From Shewanella sp. KX20019 (GTDB taxonomy: Bacteria; Pseudomonadota; Gammaproteobacteria; Enterobacterales; Shewanellaceae): a stretch of DNA of 64,000 nucleotides. The stretch lies in NCBI RefSeq assembly GCF_016757755.1, contig NZ_CP068437.1, forward strand, positions 4,154,001 to 4,218,000, read 5' to 3'. Shown here in pieces: positions 35,681-44,945 of this stretch. The translations under genes and the position numbers were made by a program. How positions within the stretch are numbered: the stretch's first letter is position 1; each line of letters starts with the position of its first letter. The notes under the pieces are model-generated. The model was not told the DNA's origin, did not search any database, and saw nothing but the letters and a program-made list of their open reading frames with translations.

Positions 35681-36946
35681 ATGACAGAATCTTCCTTTGA
35701 ACGGGCTAAACGCTCATTCATCACTGCGATATCGGCAACGCTAGCGAGCATATCCCTTGGGCTAGCTTTCAAAGTTTGGCTAGCACAGTGGGTTGCCAAA
35801 AGCGATCTCGCGCTCTATCACACTGTGATCGATATTATCTCACTCTCGTTAATCCTTTTGAATGGTTTCAAAAGCTCAATGGTAGTGAGTTTTTCCCAAA
35901 CAAATAACGCACAAGACATTACCAATATCTTCCGTTATGCATTGATTTTAATAATTCTATTAACTTGGGTGACAGTGCTACCGTATATCAAACACCACCT
36001 TAAATTCAATGTTGAGTACGCTGTGCTTGTAGGCATTATTTTAGGTCTCGGCTTAAAAGTCTATTTCACCTGTCAAATTGGTATGTATCGACTGTACAGT
36101 ATTGTCAATAAATCCATATGGATTGAACCTTTAGTGCATATACTACTGTTCTTAGTCTATTACTATACGCTGCAGCAAAGCGCTGTTTCATCACTATTTT
36201 ACAGTTTAATGCTCTCCAGAATAATCGTTTCCGGCTACATGTTTATCCAACGGCGAAAAATAGTCGCTACGACCCCATTAGCGCCTGTTAAGCTCGATCC
36301 AGAGATACGTGACTTTGTGAAAAAAAGCATGTTTTCGTCTTTAGAAGTGGGTGCCAGTGTCTTGATGATCTACATTACCGTGCTACTGACTATCAGTTAC
36401 TTTACCATTGATGAACTCGGTGATTTCCAAGTCGTTGTTCGGCCAGTGTTTGCTTATATGTCGCTGCTGTTTATCTTTCCTGTTTATCGCTATATTCTGC
36501 CTGAAATTGCCCAAAGTCTACGCCAAGGAGACCACCAACAAATCGCAAAAATACGCCGCTGGTTCTATCGTTTTAGCATCAGCATTAGCACGGTGTTTTT
36601 ATTGAGTATGCTATTTTTCAGTAAACAGGTCGTTAGCTTCATCTTTCCAGAAACCTACTTAACTGCAGCGCCAGTGTTAATGCACTTTTCACTGTTCTTT
36701 GGTTTTATGATACTAAACGCTTTTCAAGTCGCCTATATCAAAGCGCATGGACACTTTTTGCAGAGCCTTGCTATTCGCATTACCGGTGTTATGACTCTCA
36801 TTGCTATGTTCTATATCTTACGGCAGGTCACTGACAACGTTGTCGCCGTCATACTGGCAATGGGGTGTGGTTACGTATTGATGTTTATCATTTCGAGTGT
36901 GCTGGAGTATCGCCTAGTCAAGCAGCACAAGCTAACCGCTAACTGA
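35681..36946 (+). CDS. MOP-superfamily flippase-like membrane protein, copy 1
   Basis: A 421-residue protein with about 12 membrane helices. The fold pattern resembles polysaccharide flippases of the MATE/MOP superfamily: an early LASISLGLAFKVWLAQWVAK, central SSLEVGASVLMIYITVLLTI with the DELGDFQVVVRP repeat junction, and a charged loop LRQGDHQQIAKIRRWFYR. No polysaccharide-synthesis genes are nearby, so the substrate is not known; an exported glycolipid or peptide is possible. The first copy of a tandem duplication; the second copy follows after 215 bp and has exactly the same length. Confidence 0.65.
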   Translation: MTESSFERAKRSFITAISATLASISLGLAFKVWLAQWVAKSDLALYHTVIDIISLSLILLNGFKSSMVVSFSQTNNAQDITNIFRYALILIILLTWVTVLPYIKHHLKFNVEYAVLVGIILGLGLKVYFTCQIGMYRLYSIVNKSIWIEPLVHILLFLVYYYTLQQSAVSSLFYSLMLSRIIVSGYMFIQRRKIVATTPLAPVKLDPEIRDFVKKSMFSSLEVGASVLMIYITVLLTISYFTIDELGDFQVVVRPVFAYMSLLFIFPVYRYILPEIAQSLRQGDHQQIAKIRRWFYRFSISISTVFLLSMLFFSKQVVSFIFPETYLTAAPVLMHFSLFFGFMILNAFQVAYIKAHGHFLQSLAIRITGVMTLIAMFYILRQVTDNVVAVILAMGCGYVLMFIISSVLEYRLVKQHKLTAN

Positions 36947-37161
36947 CCACATCTGTATACAGCTCAATACTAGACACAGGGGACAAAGTTTGATTGAATT
37001 AGATGATTACCAATCACATCTTATGTCTGATGCGAGTTATTTATCAGTAGTTTCCAGGCAGATCACAGCTTTAATCGAAACTTCTGATGTCTTTTCGATT
37101 GTCACGTAATATTTCCCGCTACTATGCAACCTTACTTTGTTTCCGGTGAGCTAAGTTTACT

Positions 37162-38427
37162 ATGTCAGAATCTTCCTTTGAGCGGGCTAAGCGCTCATTT
37201 ATCGCGTCTATATGGGCGACACTAGCGAGCATATCCCTTGGACTCGCCTTTAAAATTTGGCTAGCACAATGGGTCGCCAAAAGTGATCTTGCGCTCTACC
37301 ACACCGTGGTCGATATTATCTCTTTATCCTTGATCCTATTAAGCGGTTTTAGAACCTCGATGGTAGTGAGCTTTTCTCAAACGAAAAATGCCAAAGATAT
37401 CACTAATATCTTTCGCTACTCTCTCATATTGATGGTCTTGCTCACGTGGGGGATAGTACTACCGTATATCAAACACCAACTGAAGATTGATGTCGAGTAC
37501 GTGCAACTCGTGGGTATTATTTTGGGCATGGGCTTTAAGGTGTATTTCACCAATCAAATTGGCATGTACCGACTTTATCATATCGCCAACAAAGCCATTT
37601 GGATTGAGCCTTTGGTGCAAATACTGCTGTTCTTAGTGTGCTATTACGGGCTGCAACAAAGTGCTGTTTCATCGCTATTTTTCAGCCTTATGCTCTCTAG
37701 TATTGCTGTTGCCTGCTACATGTTTATTCAGCGTCGAAAAGAGATTGCCACGACACCATTGGCGCCTATTCAACTCGATCCTGAAATGCGTAATTTTGTG
37801 AAAAAAAGCATGCTGTCCTCTTTAGAGGTCGGTGCTAGCATTTTGATGATCTATATTACGGTACTGCTGACTGTTGGCTACTTTACGGTAGATGAACTCG
37901 GCGATTTCCAAGTTGTTGTTAGGCCGATGTTTGCTTATATGACACTGCTGTTCATCTTTCCTGTTTATCGCTATATTCTACCTGAAATTGCCCAGTGCCT
38001 GCGCCAAGGAGAGCATCAGCAGATCGCAAAAATGCGCCGCTGGTTTTATCGCTTAGGGTTGACTATTAGCCTGCTGTTTTTACTGAGTATGATATTTTTT
38101 AGCGAACAGCTCGTCACCCTTATATTCCCTGAAACCTACGCTTCGGCAGCCCCGGTGTTAATGCACTTCTCACTGTTTTTTGGCTTTATGATGTTAAATG
38201 CCTTTCAGATCGCCTATATCAAAGCGCATGGACACTTTATGCAGAGCTTATCTATCCGTATCACGGGCATCGTCACCTTAGTGGCTATGTTCTATATTTT
38301 ACGGGGTTTTACCGATAACGTCGTCGCCGTCATACTGGCGATGGGGTGTGGTTATATACTGATGTTTATCATTTCGAGTGTGATGGAGTATCGCCTAGTC
38401 AAACAGCATAAGCAGATCGCTAACTAG
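37162..38427 (+). CDS. MOP-superfamily flippase-like membrane protein, copy 2
   Basis: A 421-residue paralogue of the gene just upstream, alignable end to end without gaps. Most differences are conservative (for example IDELGDF to VDELGDF). Both copies keep the helix pattern and the charged loop with QQIAK-x-RRWFYR, so both are probably functional. It ends four bases before the convergent LysR gene, with no terminator visible between them. Duplicated upstream sequence suggests both are expressed from similar promoters. Confidence 0.65.
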   Translation: MSESSFERAKRSFIASIWATLASISLGLAFKIWLAQWVAKSDLALYHTVVDIISLSLILLSGFRTSMVVSFSQTKNAKDITNIFRYSLILMVLLTWGIVLPYIKHQLKIDVEYVQLVGIILGMGFKVYFTNQIGMYRLYHIANKAIWIEPLVQILLFLVCYYGLQQSAVSSLFFSLMLSSIAVACYMFIQRRKEIATTPLAPIQLDPEMRNFVKKSMLSSLEVGASILMIYITVLLTVGYFTVDELGDFQVVVRPMFAYMTLLFIFPVYRYILPEIAQCLRQGEHQQIAKMRRWFYRLGLTISLLFLLSMIFFSEQLVTLIFPETYASAAPVLMHFSLFFGFMMLNAFQIAYIKAHGHFMQSLSIRITGIVTLVAMFYILRGFTDNVVAVILAMGCGYILMFIISSVMEYRLVKQHKQIAN

Positions 38428-38431
38428 AGTC

Positions 38432-39328
38432 TTACTGTGACTTAAGCTGCTCGCAAAACGTATCAATAAACCATTGATAACGACTGGGCAGCTGCCGCTG
38501 CTTCTTGGTCACCATATATAGCTCTTCAGCGACCTCTGACAGGGTATTAGCAACAAAGAGTGGCTCGGGATATTCATCCACCACGATCTGCGGCAACACG
38601 GTAAAACCTAAGCCTTTAGAAACGGGTAGCAAAATTTGATTCAACTGGTTGATATAGCTCCGTTGCTTGAGCTTAGCCATTCCCACAAACTCATTTCCAA
38701 AATGTGAGCTCAAAATTTGCTCGGCGTAATAGTGGCCATCAGGATGGTTAATAAAGCCTATATCTTCGAGTAACGGCAAGGTTACTTTAGCGCCCTCAAA
38801 GCTCGGTGGCAGCACTAAGCACAACACTTGCTTGCCTAGGTATTGCTGCTTAAGCTCTAATGATGATTGCTGTTGGGTCACAATACCGACATCAACACTA
38901 TTGTCTAAAATGCTACTAATAATGGCGCTGTTTGGTGCAGCTTCTAAGGACACTTGAAGCTGCTCATGCTGCAATTGATATTGCACAAACCGTGGAAAAA
39001 AGTGCATTGCCAAAGCACCTGAGCAGGCAAAACGACAGGCCCCACGATGGGGTTCATCTACGAGAAGTTGCTGCAGCAGATGCTCCTCCTCCGCCATTTT
39101 CACTTTGGCATAGGCTAACAATTGCAGACCTGCATCAGTCAGCTCAAAGCTTTTACCTTTTCGAGTTAATAGCAAGGTGCCGACTTGATTTTCGAGCTTG
39201 TGGATATGCTGGCTTACGCCCGGTTGAGTCATAAATAGTTGCTCAGCGGTACGGGTAAAGTGCCCGATCTCCGCTAGCGTCACAAACGTTGTAAGCCATT
39301 GCTGATTCAACATGAATATCTCACTCAA
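38432..39328 (-). CDS. LysR-family transcriptional regulator
   Basis: A 298-residue protein. N-terminal winged helix (WLTTFVTLAEIGHFTRTAEQ and LFMTQPGVSQHIHKLENQVG), followed by a LysR substrate-binding domain (CRFACSGALAMHFFPRFVQY). Known: the family activates or represses nearby genes in response to a small co-inducer. The neighbouring flippase-like duplicates are convergent and the diguanylate cyclase gene ends upstream, so no divergent target is visible. The target is undetermined. Confidence 0.87.
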   Translation of the reverse strand: MSEIFMLNQQWLTTFVTLAEIGHFTRTAEQLFMTQPGVSQHIHKLENQVGTLLLTRKGKSFELTDAGLQLLAYAKVKMAEEEHLLQQLLVDEPHRGACRFACSGALAMHFFPRFVQYQLQHEQLQVSLEAAPNSAIISSILDNSVDVGIVTQQQSSLELKQQYLGKQVLCLVLPPSFEGAKVTLPLLEDIGFINHPDGHYYAEQILSSHFGNEFVGMAKLKQRSYINQLNQILLPVSKGLGFTVLPQIVVDEYPEPLFVANTLSEVAEELYMVTKKQRQLPSRYQWFIDTFCEQLKSQ

Positions 39329-39466
39329 ATTTAAAAATTATCTACTCATGTAAATAATAACAAATAGTAATTGTAAAGCTAACTATTGATAATTTTCTCA
39401 GACGTTTACGACAACCGATAGTACTGACTGCAACACTAATAAAATTCCGATGACATGATGGATTGG

Positions 39467-39504
39467 ACACTAAAAAGGGCTGAATACTCAGCCCTTTTTA
39501 GTGT
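39467..39504 (-). terminator. Intrinsic terminator of the diguanylate cyclase gene
   Basis: A 17-bp perfect stem (39467-39483 with 39488-39504), loop ATAC, with an A5/T5 block inside the stem. It lies about 85 bp past the GGDEF gene stop and 139 bp before the LysR start, so it separates the two minus-strand units. Confidence 0.85.
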
Positions 39505-39588
39505 ATATATCTATCCTAGCTGTAGATGCAAGATTCTGTGGCGTGGAGATTACAACAAACGAGTGAATCTCGTATTTGCCTAACTCCC

Positions 39589-41199
39589 TTAGACCACCAG
39601 TTCAGCCTTAGGCTTTATCTCTTCAGCATCAATAAAAACTTGATTACGACCATTTTCTTTCGCTTTATACAGCGCCATATCAGCAACCGCCGCGAACTTA
39701 ATCATTTCGTCATTTTCGGTAGGAATAATACTTGTTACCCCCACACTCACCGTCACATAAGGGCGAGTAGAGGAGCTTGCATGGGGAATATTTAGGGCTT
39801 CAACATTACCACAGCATCGCTGCGCCGGTGACAAGCAATCTCGCGTATAGGGTAACAGCACGACAAACTCCTCCCCGCCATAACGGGCAACAACATCACC
39901 AGGACGGTGTAATGCTTCCGCGATCGCTTGAGCAACTTCCTTCAAACATTGATCGCCAGCTAGGTGACCATAAGTATCGTTGTAGCTCTTAAAGTTATCA
40001 ATATCTATCATCAATAACGCCAGCCGTGTTTTATTCCTTATCGCTAAGCTCCATTCACGCTGAAAGGCATCATCGAAGTAACGCCGATTACCAATTCTAG
40101 TCAAGCTGTCAGTCATTGATAGTGCTTCAAGCTTCTTTTTGGCTAAGTTAAGCTCCCGCGTACGCTCCTGTACTTGTGTATCAACCATATGTGTATGACG
40201 CATAACAAAAAATACATAAATGGCCAGCGCAAAACTTGCTAATATACCAAAGGCTCCAACTAAATAGGGAAAAGCGGTGCGCCGCGCAGCGATATAGCCT
40301 TTGCTCGGCATAGCGTGGATCTGCCAGCGACGCCCTGCAAAAGAGGTTAGCGGCTTCTGATAGACAATTTCACTGGCGCTCTGATGCAGATCAAGTGAAC
40401 TATTGCCACCGAAATTACTGTATAGCGCTTGATGTTTATCATCGGTTATATCCTCTAAGATATAATAGAGTCCTTGGGCTGAAGTTCGCTTAACCGCACT
40501 GTCAAACATATCCGAAATACGATATACCCCAAGTACAAAGCCTTGTAACCTCTGTCGTCGCTTACTCAGTGTGTTCGGCTCACCTTGATAAACGGGCAAG
40601 AAAATAAGCAAGCCTTTCTGATTTTTCGCCTGTACTAGATTGACCCCTTCCGAAGCGATTGGCATACCAAGATCTGTCGCTAACGCTAACGCCTCATTAC
40701 GGGCCCTGCTTGAAGCTAAATCAAACCCAAATGCTTTTTCATTGCCAGAGTGAGGTTCGAGATAGTAAACGGGATAGTAATACGCTCGCTGACCTGCCGA
40801 GATTAGGCTTCCATCTGAGGCTCGCTCGGTAAATTCAAAGTCTGCAGAAAAACGTTTTTGTTGCGCTTCAAACTCCCCCCTTTGATTATCTAATACCTTG
40901 GGTACCCACTCCAGTGCCTGGATATCACTGTGACGCATTAAAAAGCTCTTAGCAACCTGGCTAAACTCCGCTCGGCTCACATATTCTGAGCTAATGAATA
41001 CCCCTTTCAGTGCATGCAAGACTTCAATGTTAAGCAATATCTCCTGCTCTAAAGCTTGGGCTTTGTCATCAATATCTTGAGTAAACTCAGTTTCAATCGA
41101 GTGCGTTTCTTCGACATAAAAGCGAAAACCGATAGCAATAGAAGAACACAGCCCCAGTATGGTGGCGCATAACAATATAAAATGAGACAAAATCTTCAT
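39589..41199 (-). CDS. CHASE-GGDEF diguanylate cyclase
   Basis: A 536-residue inner-membrane signalling protein. Two membrane helices (about 5-24 and 310-332) flank a periplasmic CHASE sensor domain (FLMRHSDIQALEWVPKVLD; FGFDLASSRARNEAL; GLLIFLPVYQ). A short coiled linker leads to a GGDEF domain with TDSLTRIGNRRYFDDAF and an intact GGEEF active site. RPGD five residues before GGEEF is the product-inhibition I-site. Known: makes cyclic di-GMP from two GTP to control biofilm and motility, here under a periplasmic signal. No EAL domain is present. Monocistronic, with a strong terminator. Confidence 0.92.
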   Translation of the reverse strand: MKILSHFILLCATILGLCSSIAIGFRFYVEETHSIETEFTQDIDDKAQALEQEILLNIEVLHALKGVFISSEYVSRAEFSQVAKSFLMRHSDIQALEWVPKVLDNQRGEFEAQQKRFSADFEFTERASDGSLISAGQRAYYYPVYYLEPHSGNEKAFGFDLASSRARNEALALATDLGMPIASEGVNLVQAKNQKGLLIFLPVYQGEPNTLSKRRQRLQGFVLGVYRISDMFDSAVKRTSAQGLYYILEDITDDKHQALYSNFGGNSSLDLHQSASEIVYQKPLTSFAGRRWQIHAMPSKGYIAARRTAFPYLVGAFGILASFALAIYVFFVMRHTHMVDTQVQERTRELNLAKKKLEALSMTDSLTRIGNRRYFDDAFQREWSLAIRNKTRLALLMIDIDNFKSYNDTYGHLAGDQCLKEVAQAIAEALHRPGDVVARYGGEEFVVLLPYTRDCLSPAQRCCGNVEALNIPHASSSTRPYVTVSVGVTSIIPTENDEMIKFAAVADMALYKAKENGRNQVFIDAEEIKPKAELVV

Positions 41200-41259
41200 A
41201 ACACTCTCAAACTACTCACTCGATGAAACACCTGTAGTATCCTTGCAGCCGTAGCACGA

Positions 41260-42108
41260 CTAGCCCCACGGCATATCGACGTACACTCTAACTAATGTGT
41301 CTTTATCCCAAGGCAAGATAGCAAGGTAATCAGCGTCATTTTTATCCCGATTATCAAAAGGGTCAAGATTATATTCAGTATGTTCAACGCTGAGCTTAAT
41401 CAGGCTATCTTCAATCCAGCTATCTGAATGAAAACTAAATACTGCTGAGTATTTGTTTTCTAGCCAGTCACTGCCATCATTCCATGTTTGCGCACTGGCA
41501 TATATATCAAACGATTCACCGAGCATAATGCGAGTGTCCGCCGCCACAGAGTATGCGCCAGTGGTGTTCTGAAAATCCTCTCGGTCATAGCCACGCTCTC
41601 TCGGCACGTCATCATCAATTTCCAGCATATAATGCCCACCAGCAAGCGTTAGCCCGGCATATATTTTATCGCCGTTATAACGTGCGACAACACCTGGGAA
41701 TAGCTTTGACTGTTTCTCCACTGAGCTTACCGTATTACGCTTACCGTCTAGAGTAACTTGCCATTGCAGATCCATCGCTGGAGAGAAGCGGTACAGATTG
41801 CCACTTACAGACCAAGCGGTTTGAAACCAGATGGGGATATGATCAGGGTCGAGTTTATCTTTATCGTCATCAATAAAGATATCAATATTTCCTTTCCAAC
41901 TGATGTTGGATTGAGTTATATGCTCAACAAAAAAGCCTGCATGCGCCCCCAGAGTATGAGAATCAACTTGCTCAACAATGGTATTGTGACCGCCAAATAC
42001 GATACGCCAATCTGTACCTTCCGCTTCAGCGGTGACGCTCATAGCTGCGCACACGATTGAACCTACAACTAAATATGATGGTGTATTCAAATCCATTTCC
42101 CCCAACAT
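41260..42108 (-). CDS. Hypothetical outer-membrane barrel protein
   Basis: About 282 residues from the ATG at 42108. ATG at 42096 (GGGGGA just upstream) and a longer frame to 42180 are alternatives. A signal peptide ends near SVTAEA. The mature protein is built of alternating amphipathic beta strands with many Trp, Tyr and Asp (for example YAGLTLAGGHYMLEI, FDIYASAQTWND), as in an outer-membrane barrel of about 12 strands, although the terminal residue is not the usual Phe. An Asp-rich loop (IDDDKDKLDPD) could bind calcium. No family named with confidence. It ends 60 bp before the diguanylate cyclase start on the same strand, so the two may be co-transcribed. Confidence 0.6.
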   Translation of the reverse strand: MLGEMDLNTPSYLVVGSIVCAAMSVTAEAEGTDWRIVFGGHNTIVEQVDSHTLGAHAGFFVEHITQSNISWKGNIDIFIDDDKDKLDPDHIPIWFQTAWSVSGNLYRFSPAMDLQWQVTLDGKRNTVSSVEKQSKLFPGVVARYNGDKIYAGLTLAGGHYMLEIDDDVPRERGYDREDFQNTTGAYSVAADTRIMLGESFDIYASAQTWNDGSDWLENKYSAVFSFHSDSWIEDSLIKLSVEHTEYNLDPFDNRDKNDADYLAILPWDKDTLVRVYVDMPWG

Positions 42109-42567
42109 GACTTTCAAGTTTTCAAACCGAACCGACTGAAATCCAACTAAAAAACTCAAGAATTCACTAAAATTTAACACAAACTGCTCACATAATCTGT
42201 TTAATCTTAGTTCTGATGTCTATGAAAAGCTTAATTATTACCTAGAAAATGACTCTCAAGTTAAAACCAAGACCCAGTGACTAAACCGCGGGTAGTACAC
42301 AAAAATCAATTAGTTCCATTAAATAGGAAATTTTGATGTGAATAAAACCCAGTTTGTGAAGCACTACAAACTTTAATATGAAAAGTGTCGATTCTCATCT
42401 AAAGCACTATATAAGTCACATTTTAGTGCATGCCAGACAGTAAAAATTAAGTCATAATTAAGCATCTGGTTTTATTCTTAACCACGAGTAACGGAATTTT
42501 AATAGCTGTATTTTCGTTACCATTACACCTTGTCTAAAAAGACACAGGTCACTTTGAGGACATTAGC
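42109..42567. other. Divergent region upstream of dsbA
   Basis: About 460 bp, AT-rich. It includes possible extra N-terminal codons of the barrel protein (up to 42180) and the dsbA promoter region. A GAGGA ribosome site lies at its 3' end before the TTG start. No RNA gene or repeat recognised. Confidence 0.4.
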
Positions 42568-43227
42568 TTGATTAAACATATCGCTTTAGCATTAACACTT
42601 GCCGTTGCTCCAATGAGCAGCTTTGCTGCACAATTCATCGAAGGTAAGCACTTTACCCAAGTATCAGACAAAGCGCCAAGCAGTGAGCCTAAGCTGACAG
42701 AGTTCTTCTCTCTGTACTGTCACAACTGCTACAACATGGAAAAACAGTATCTAGGTGATATAAAAGCCAACTTAGATAAGTCAGTGACGTTCGACAGCAA
42801 GCACGTCGATTTCATGAACAGTGATATCGGCACCGAAGTAATGCGCTCTTTGGCTGTGATTCAAACCGTCGGCCAAAAAGATCAACTAACTAACGCAATG
42901 TTTGCCGCCATCCAAGGTAACGACAGTGGTCATGGCCACGATCACGGCGCAGAAGGCGACACGCACGAAGAAACAATCAATAACCGTGATGACATCAAAC
43001 AGGTCTTCGCGAAATTTGGTGTTGATGCTGCGCAATATGACAAAGCCGCAGACAGTAAAGAAACCGATGCGAAACTCGCTTTATGGCGTGCACAGCAACA
43101 AGAATTTAAAGTTCAAAGCGTTCCAGCATTCGTGGTTAACGACAAGTATGCCGTTAACATGAGCTCGGTACGTACTTTAGGTGAGCTTATCGACCTTATT
43201 AACTACCTTGCGGTAGAGCATAAGTAA
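42568..43227 (+). CDS. dsbA: Thiol:disulfide oxidoreductase DsbA, with a His-rich insert
   Basis: A 219-residue periplasmic protein. It starts at TTG (GAGGA 7 nt upstream). Signal peptide 1-20 (SSFA-A). Active site YCHNC with Cys51 and Cys54 in a thioredoxin fold; cis-proline motif SVPAF near 184-188. Known: donates disulfide bonds to exported proteins and is reoxidised by DsbB. An unusual insert at about 119-135 (DSGHGHDHGAEGDTHEE) in the helical domain is rich in His and acidic residues and could bind Zn, Ni or Cu. The core otherwise matches gammaproteobacterial DsbA in length and motif. Monocistronic. Confidence 0.88.
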   Translation: MIKHIALALTLAVAPMSSFAAQFIEGKHFTQVSDKAPSSEPKLTEFFSLYCHNCYNMEKQYLGDIKANLDKSVTFDSKHVDFMNSDIGTEVMRSLAVIQTVGQKDQLTNAMFAAIQGNDSGHGHDHGAEGDTHEETINNRDDIKQVFAKFGVDAAQYDKAADSKETDAKLALWRAQQQEFKVQSVPAFVVNDKYAVNMSSVRTLGELIDLINYLAVEHK

Positions 43228-43244
43228 GCTAATTTAAATTATGT

Positions 43245-43269
43245 AAAGGCGCCTAACGGCGCCTTTTTT
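43245..43269 (+). terminator. Intrinsic terminator of dsbA
   Basis: A 9-bp stem (43245-43253 with 43258-43266), loop TAAC, followed by a run of six Ts to 43269. 17 bp past the dsbA stop and upstream of the convergent glycosyltransferase gene end. Confidence 0.9.
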
Positions 43270-43297
43270 GTGGCTAATGTGAGCTACTGGATTCACT

Positions 43298-44311
43298 TTA
43301 GCGGTACTGCTCCAACAGTTGCTGCCACCGAGCTAACATCTTTTGCCATGCATATTGCGTTGCTTGACGCTGTTCGCCACAGCCTCCGATACAGTTGCCA
43401 TTTTTGACTCGAGTAATCGCCTGCCGGATCCCATCAACTGACAGTGACTCAATCACTTCATACCCATGAAACTGACCTTGTTGATGTTGACGCAGCTCTG
43501 TAATTTGATCGGCAAGTCCATCAATTTCAGGCAAAATAACATGCCTTCCTGCTGCAATTGACTCCATACACGTTAATCCAAAAGGCTCCCAGCGAGAGGG
43601 GATAACGACAGCATCAGCAGTGTTTAACAATGCGGGCACATCATCAACCTCACCAATAAGTGTAACTTGAGGCATCATCTGCGCCAGTAGCTGCAGCTTA
43701 TCTTTGTCCTCTCCATCACCCGCTATCGTTAGCGTTACCTCTTGCTCACTAAAGCTCGCCATTGCCTGTATAAGCAGGTCAAACCCCTTCTGCTTTGCTA
43801 GTCGGCCATAGGCAACTAGCCGCAATGGTGAATGAGCCTCAACCGCAGCAACAGCCATAAAGTGCTCTACCTCTTTTGCTTGCCCAACCCGTGCAACTTT
43901 GTCCTCCGTTAACACACCAAGCTCAACTAGCCAATCAGCTTGCTGATGCGATACCGCGATCACTTTATCCATCAATGCGTACCCCAGCTTGAGCATGAGC
44001 TTAAAGCGATAAGGATGAGCGACGCTATGGCGCACAAACTCACGGCAATAGTGATGCTCTTGATACAATAACGGCGTCGAGCTGTTGGCCAGCTTTAGTG
44101 CCAGCAGGGCGGGGATTTTTCGCCAACTCATCGCGGCGTGAATAACAATGATATCGGCGTTATAACGGGACTGCTTTAGTTGTGTCAGCTGAATATGCAG
44201 CAACTTAAAGTCAAAATGCTGCTTCAATCTTGAGGTAGCAAGACTCTCTAGCGCCAAATTGACGCCACCGAGTTTTGTATCATCGATGAGATGGATCACC
44301 TTTGGACGCAA
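43298..44311 (-). CDS. GT4-type glycosyltransferase
   Basis: A 337-residue protein with the GT-B plan: N-terminal VIHLIDDTKLGGVNLALESL (donor-side glycine loop), C-terminal RLVAYGRLAKQKGFDLLIQA, and EPFGLTCMESIAAG, the E-x7-E motif of GT4 enzymes. Known: the family transfers a sugar from a nucleotide donor, often in lipopolysaccharide or exopolysaccharide assembly. No polysaccharide operon surrounds it, so acceptor and pathway are unknown. It lies downstream of the cytochrome b561-like gene on the same strand, separated by about 80 bp. Confidence 0.83.
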   Translation of the reverse strand: MRPKVIHLIDDTKLGGVNLALESLATSRLKQHFDFKLLHIQLTQLKQSRYNADIIVIHAAMSWRKIPALLALKLANSSTPLLYQEHHYCREFVRHSVAHPYRFKLMLKLGYALMDKVIAVSHQQADWLVELGVLTEDKVARVGQAKEVEHFMAVAAVEAHSPLRLVAYGRLAKQKGFDLLIQAMASFSEQEVTLTIAGDGEDKDKLQLLAQMMPQVTLIGEVDDVPALLNTADAVVIPSRWEPFGLTCMESIAAGRHVILPEIDGLADQITELRQHQQGQFHGYEVIESLSVDGIRQAITRVKNGNCIGGCGEQRQATQYAWQKMLARWQQLLEQYR

Positions 44312-44394
44312 TTACCTACCCTGACTTGCAGCTCAATAAGAATAAGTTAGTTTAAAGCCCTCAAAGATAAAAGCTTTGTTTGGTAAAAAACAGT

Positions 44395-44925
44395 CTAATT
44401 ACGAATAAAATCGAGTAGATGTACACAAGCAAAAACAATATGCACGCCAATAAAACCAATAAAACCTTTAGCACAGAGGATATGGTAATTTCGCCATAAA
44501 AGAGCATCAACAGATCCTTGCGTCACAAACCACAATACCCCCGTCATGCCCACAGCTAAGAAGATCAGCAAGCCTAAGCCTTCAACAATACTAAACAAAC
44601 CGCGACCGCCGGCTATAGGTAACTTGCCCTTACTTAGCCCCTTAATATCACTGACCAACTGTGAAAAATCGCCAACTAACCAAGGAAAATATTGGCGCCA
44701 CTTTCCTTTTCGGCAAGTTGTAATTAAGAATGATAGCGCCAGAAAGGCGGCAAATAACCCAAGGTAGACATGGCTGAGATCCCACAGGCTTGCGTTCGCC
44801 CTTAAGCTGCGACCGATCAAAACCCAACCGCTGGTTAAGACCAGATAAGCCACCGTAAAAACAATGACTATATGCTGCCAGGCACTGTATTTATCTAGCA
44901 ACTGCTGTAGTTTTGATTTAGCCAT
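44395..44925 (-). CDS. Cytochrome b561-like membrane protein
   Basis: A 176-residue protein with four membrane helices. Histidines in each (YSAWQHIVIV, WDLSHVYLG, RNYHILCA, VHIVFACVHLL) are in the positions used by di-haem cytochrome b of hydrogenase/formate dehydrogenase and b561 types. Known: such proteins pass electrons between quinone and periplasmic or membrane partners. The gene starts 20 bp after hemG, so the two form an operon. I infer a role in feeding electrons from protoporphyrinogen oxidation into the quinone pool, or from it. The b-type haem assignment is reasonable, the partnership is speculative. Confidence 0.72.
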   Translation of the reverse strand: MAKSKLQQLLDKYSAWQHIVIVFTVAYLVLTSGWVLIGRSLRANASLWDLSHVYLGLFAAFLALSFLITTCRKGKWRQYFPWLVGDFSQLVSDIKGLSKGKLPIAGGRGLFSIVEGLGLLIFLAVGMTGVLWFVTQGSVDALLWRNYHILCAKGFIGFIGVHIVFACVHLLDFIRN

Positions 44926-44945
44926 GGCGACCTCTGTTGACTCAC

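Larger units (their letters stand above)
35561..38427 (+). repeat. Tandem gene duplication, two units offset by about 1481 bp
   Basis: Unit 1 covers about 35561-36946 and unit 2 about 37044-38427. Similarity starts about 120 bp before each ATG, at TCAGTAGTTTCCA, includes ATCACAGCTT and GATTGTCACGTAATATTT-like stretches, and runs to the stop codons with no insertion or deletion in the coding part. The third-base differences scattered through the coding part show it is not very recent. About 100 bp of unrelated sequence (36947-37043) separates the units. Confidence 0.92.
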
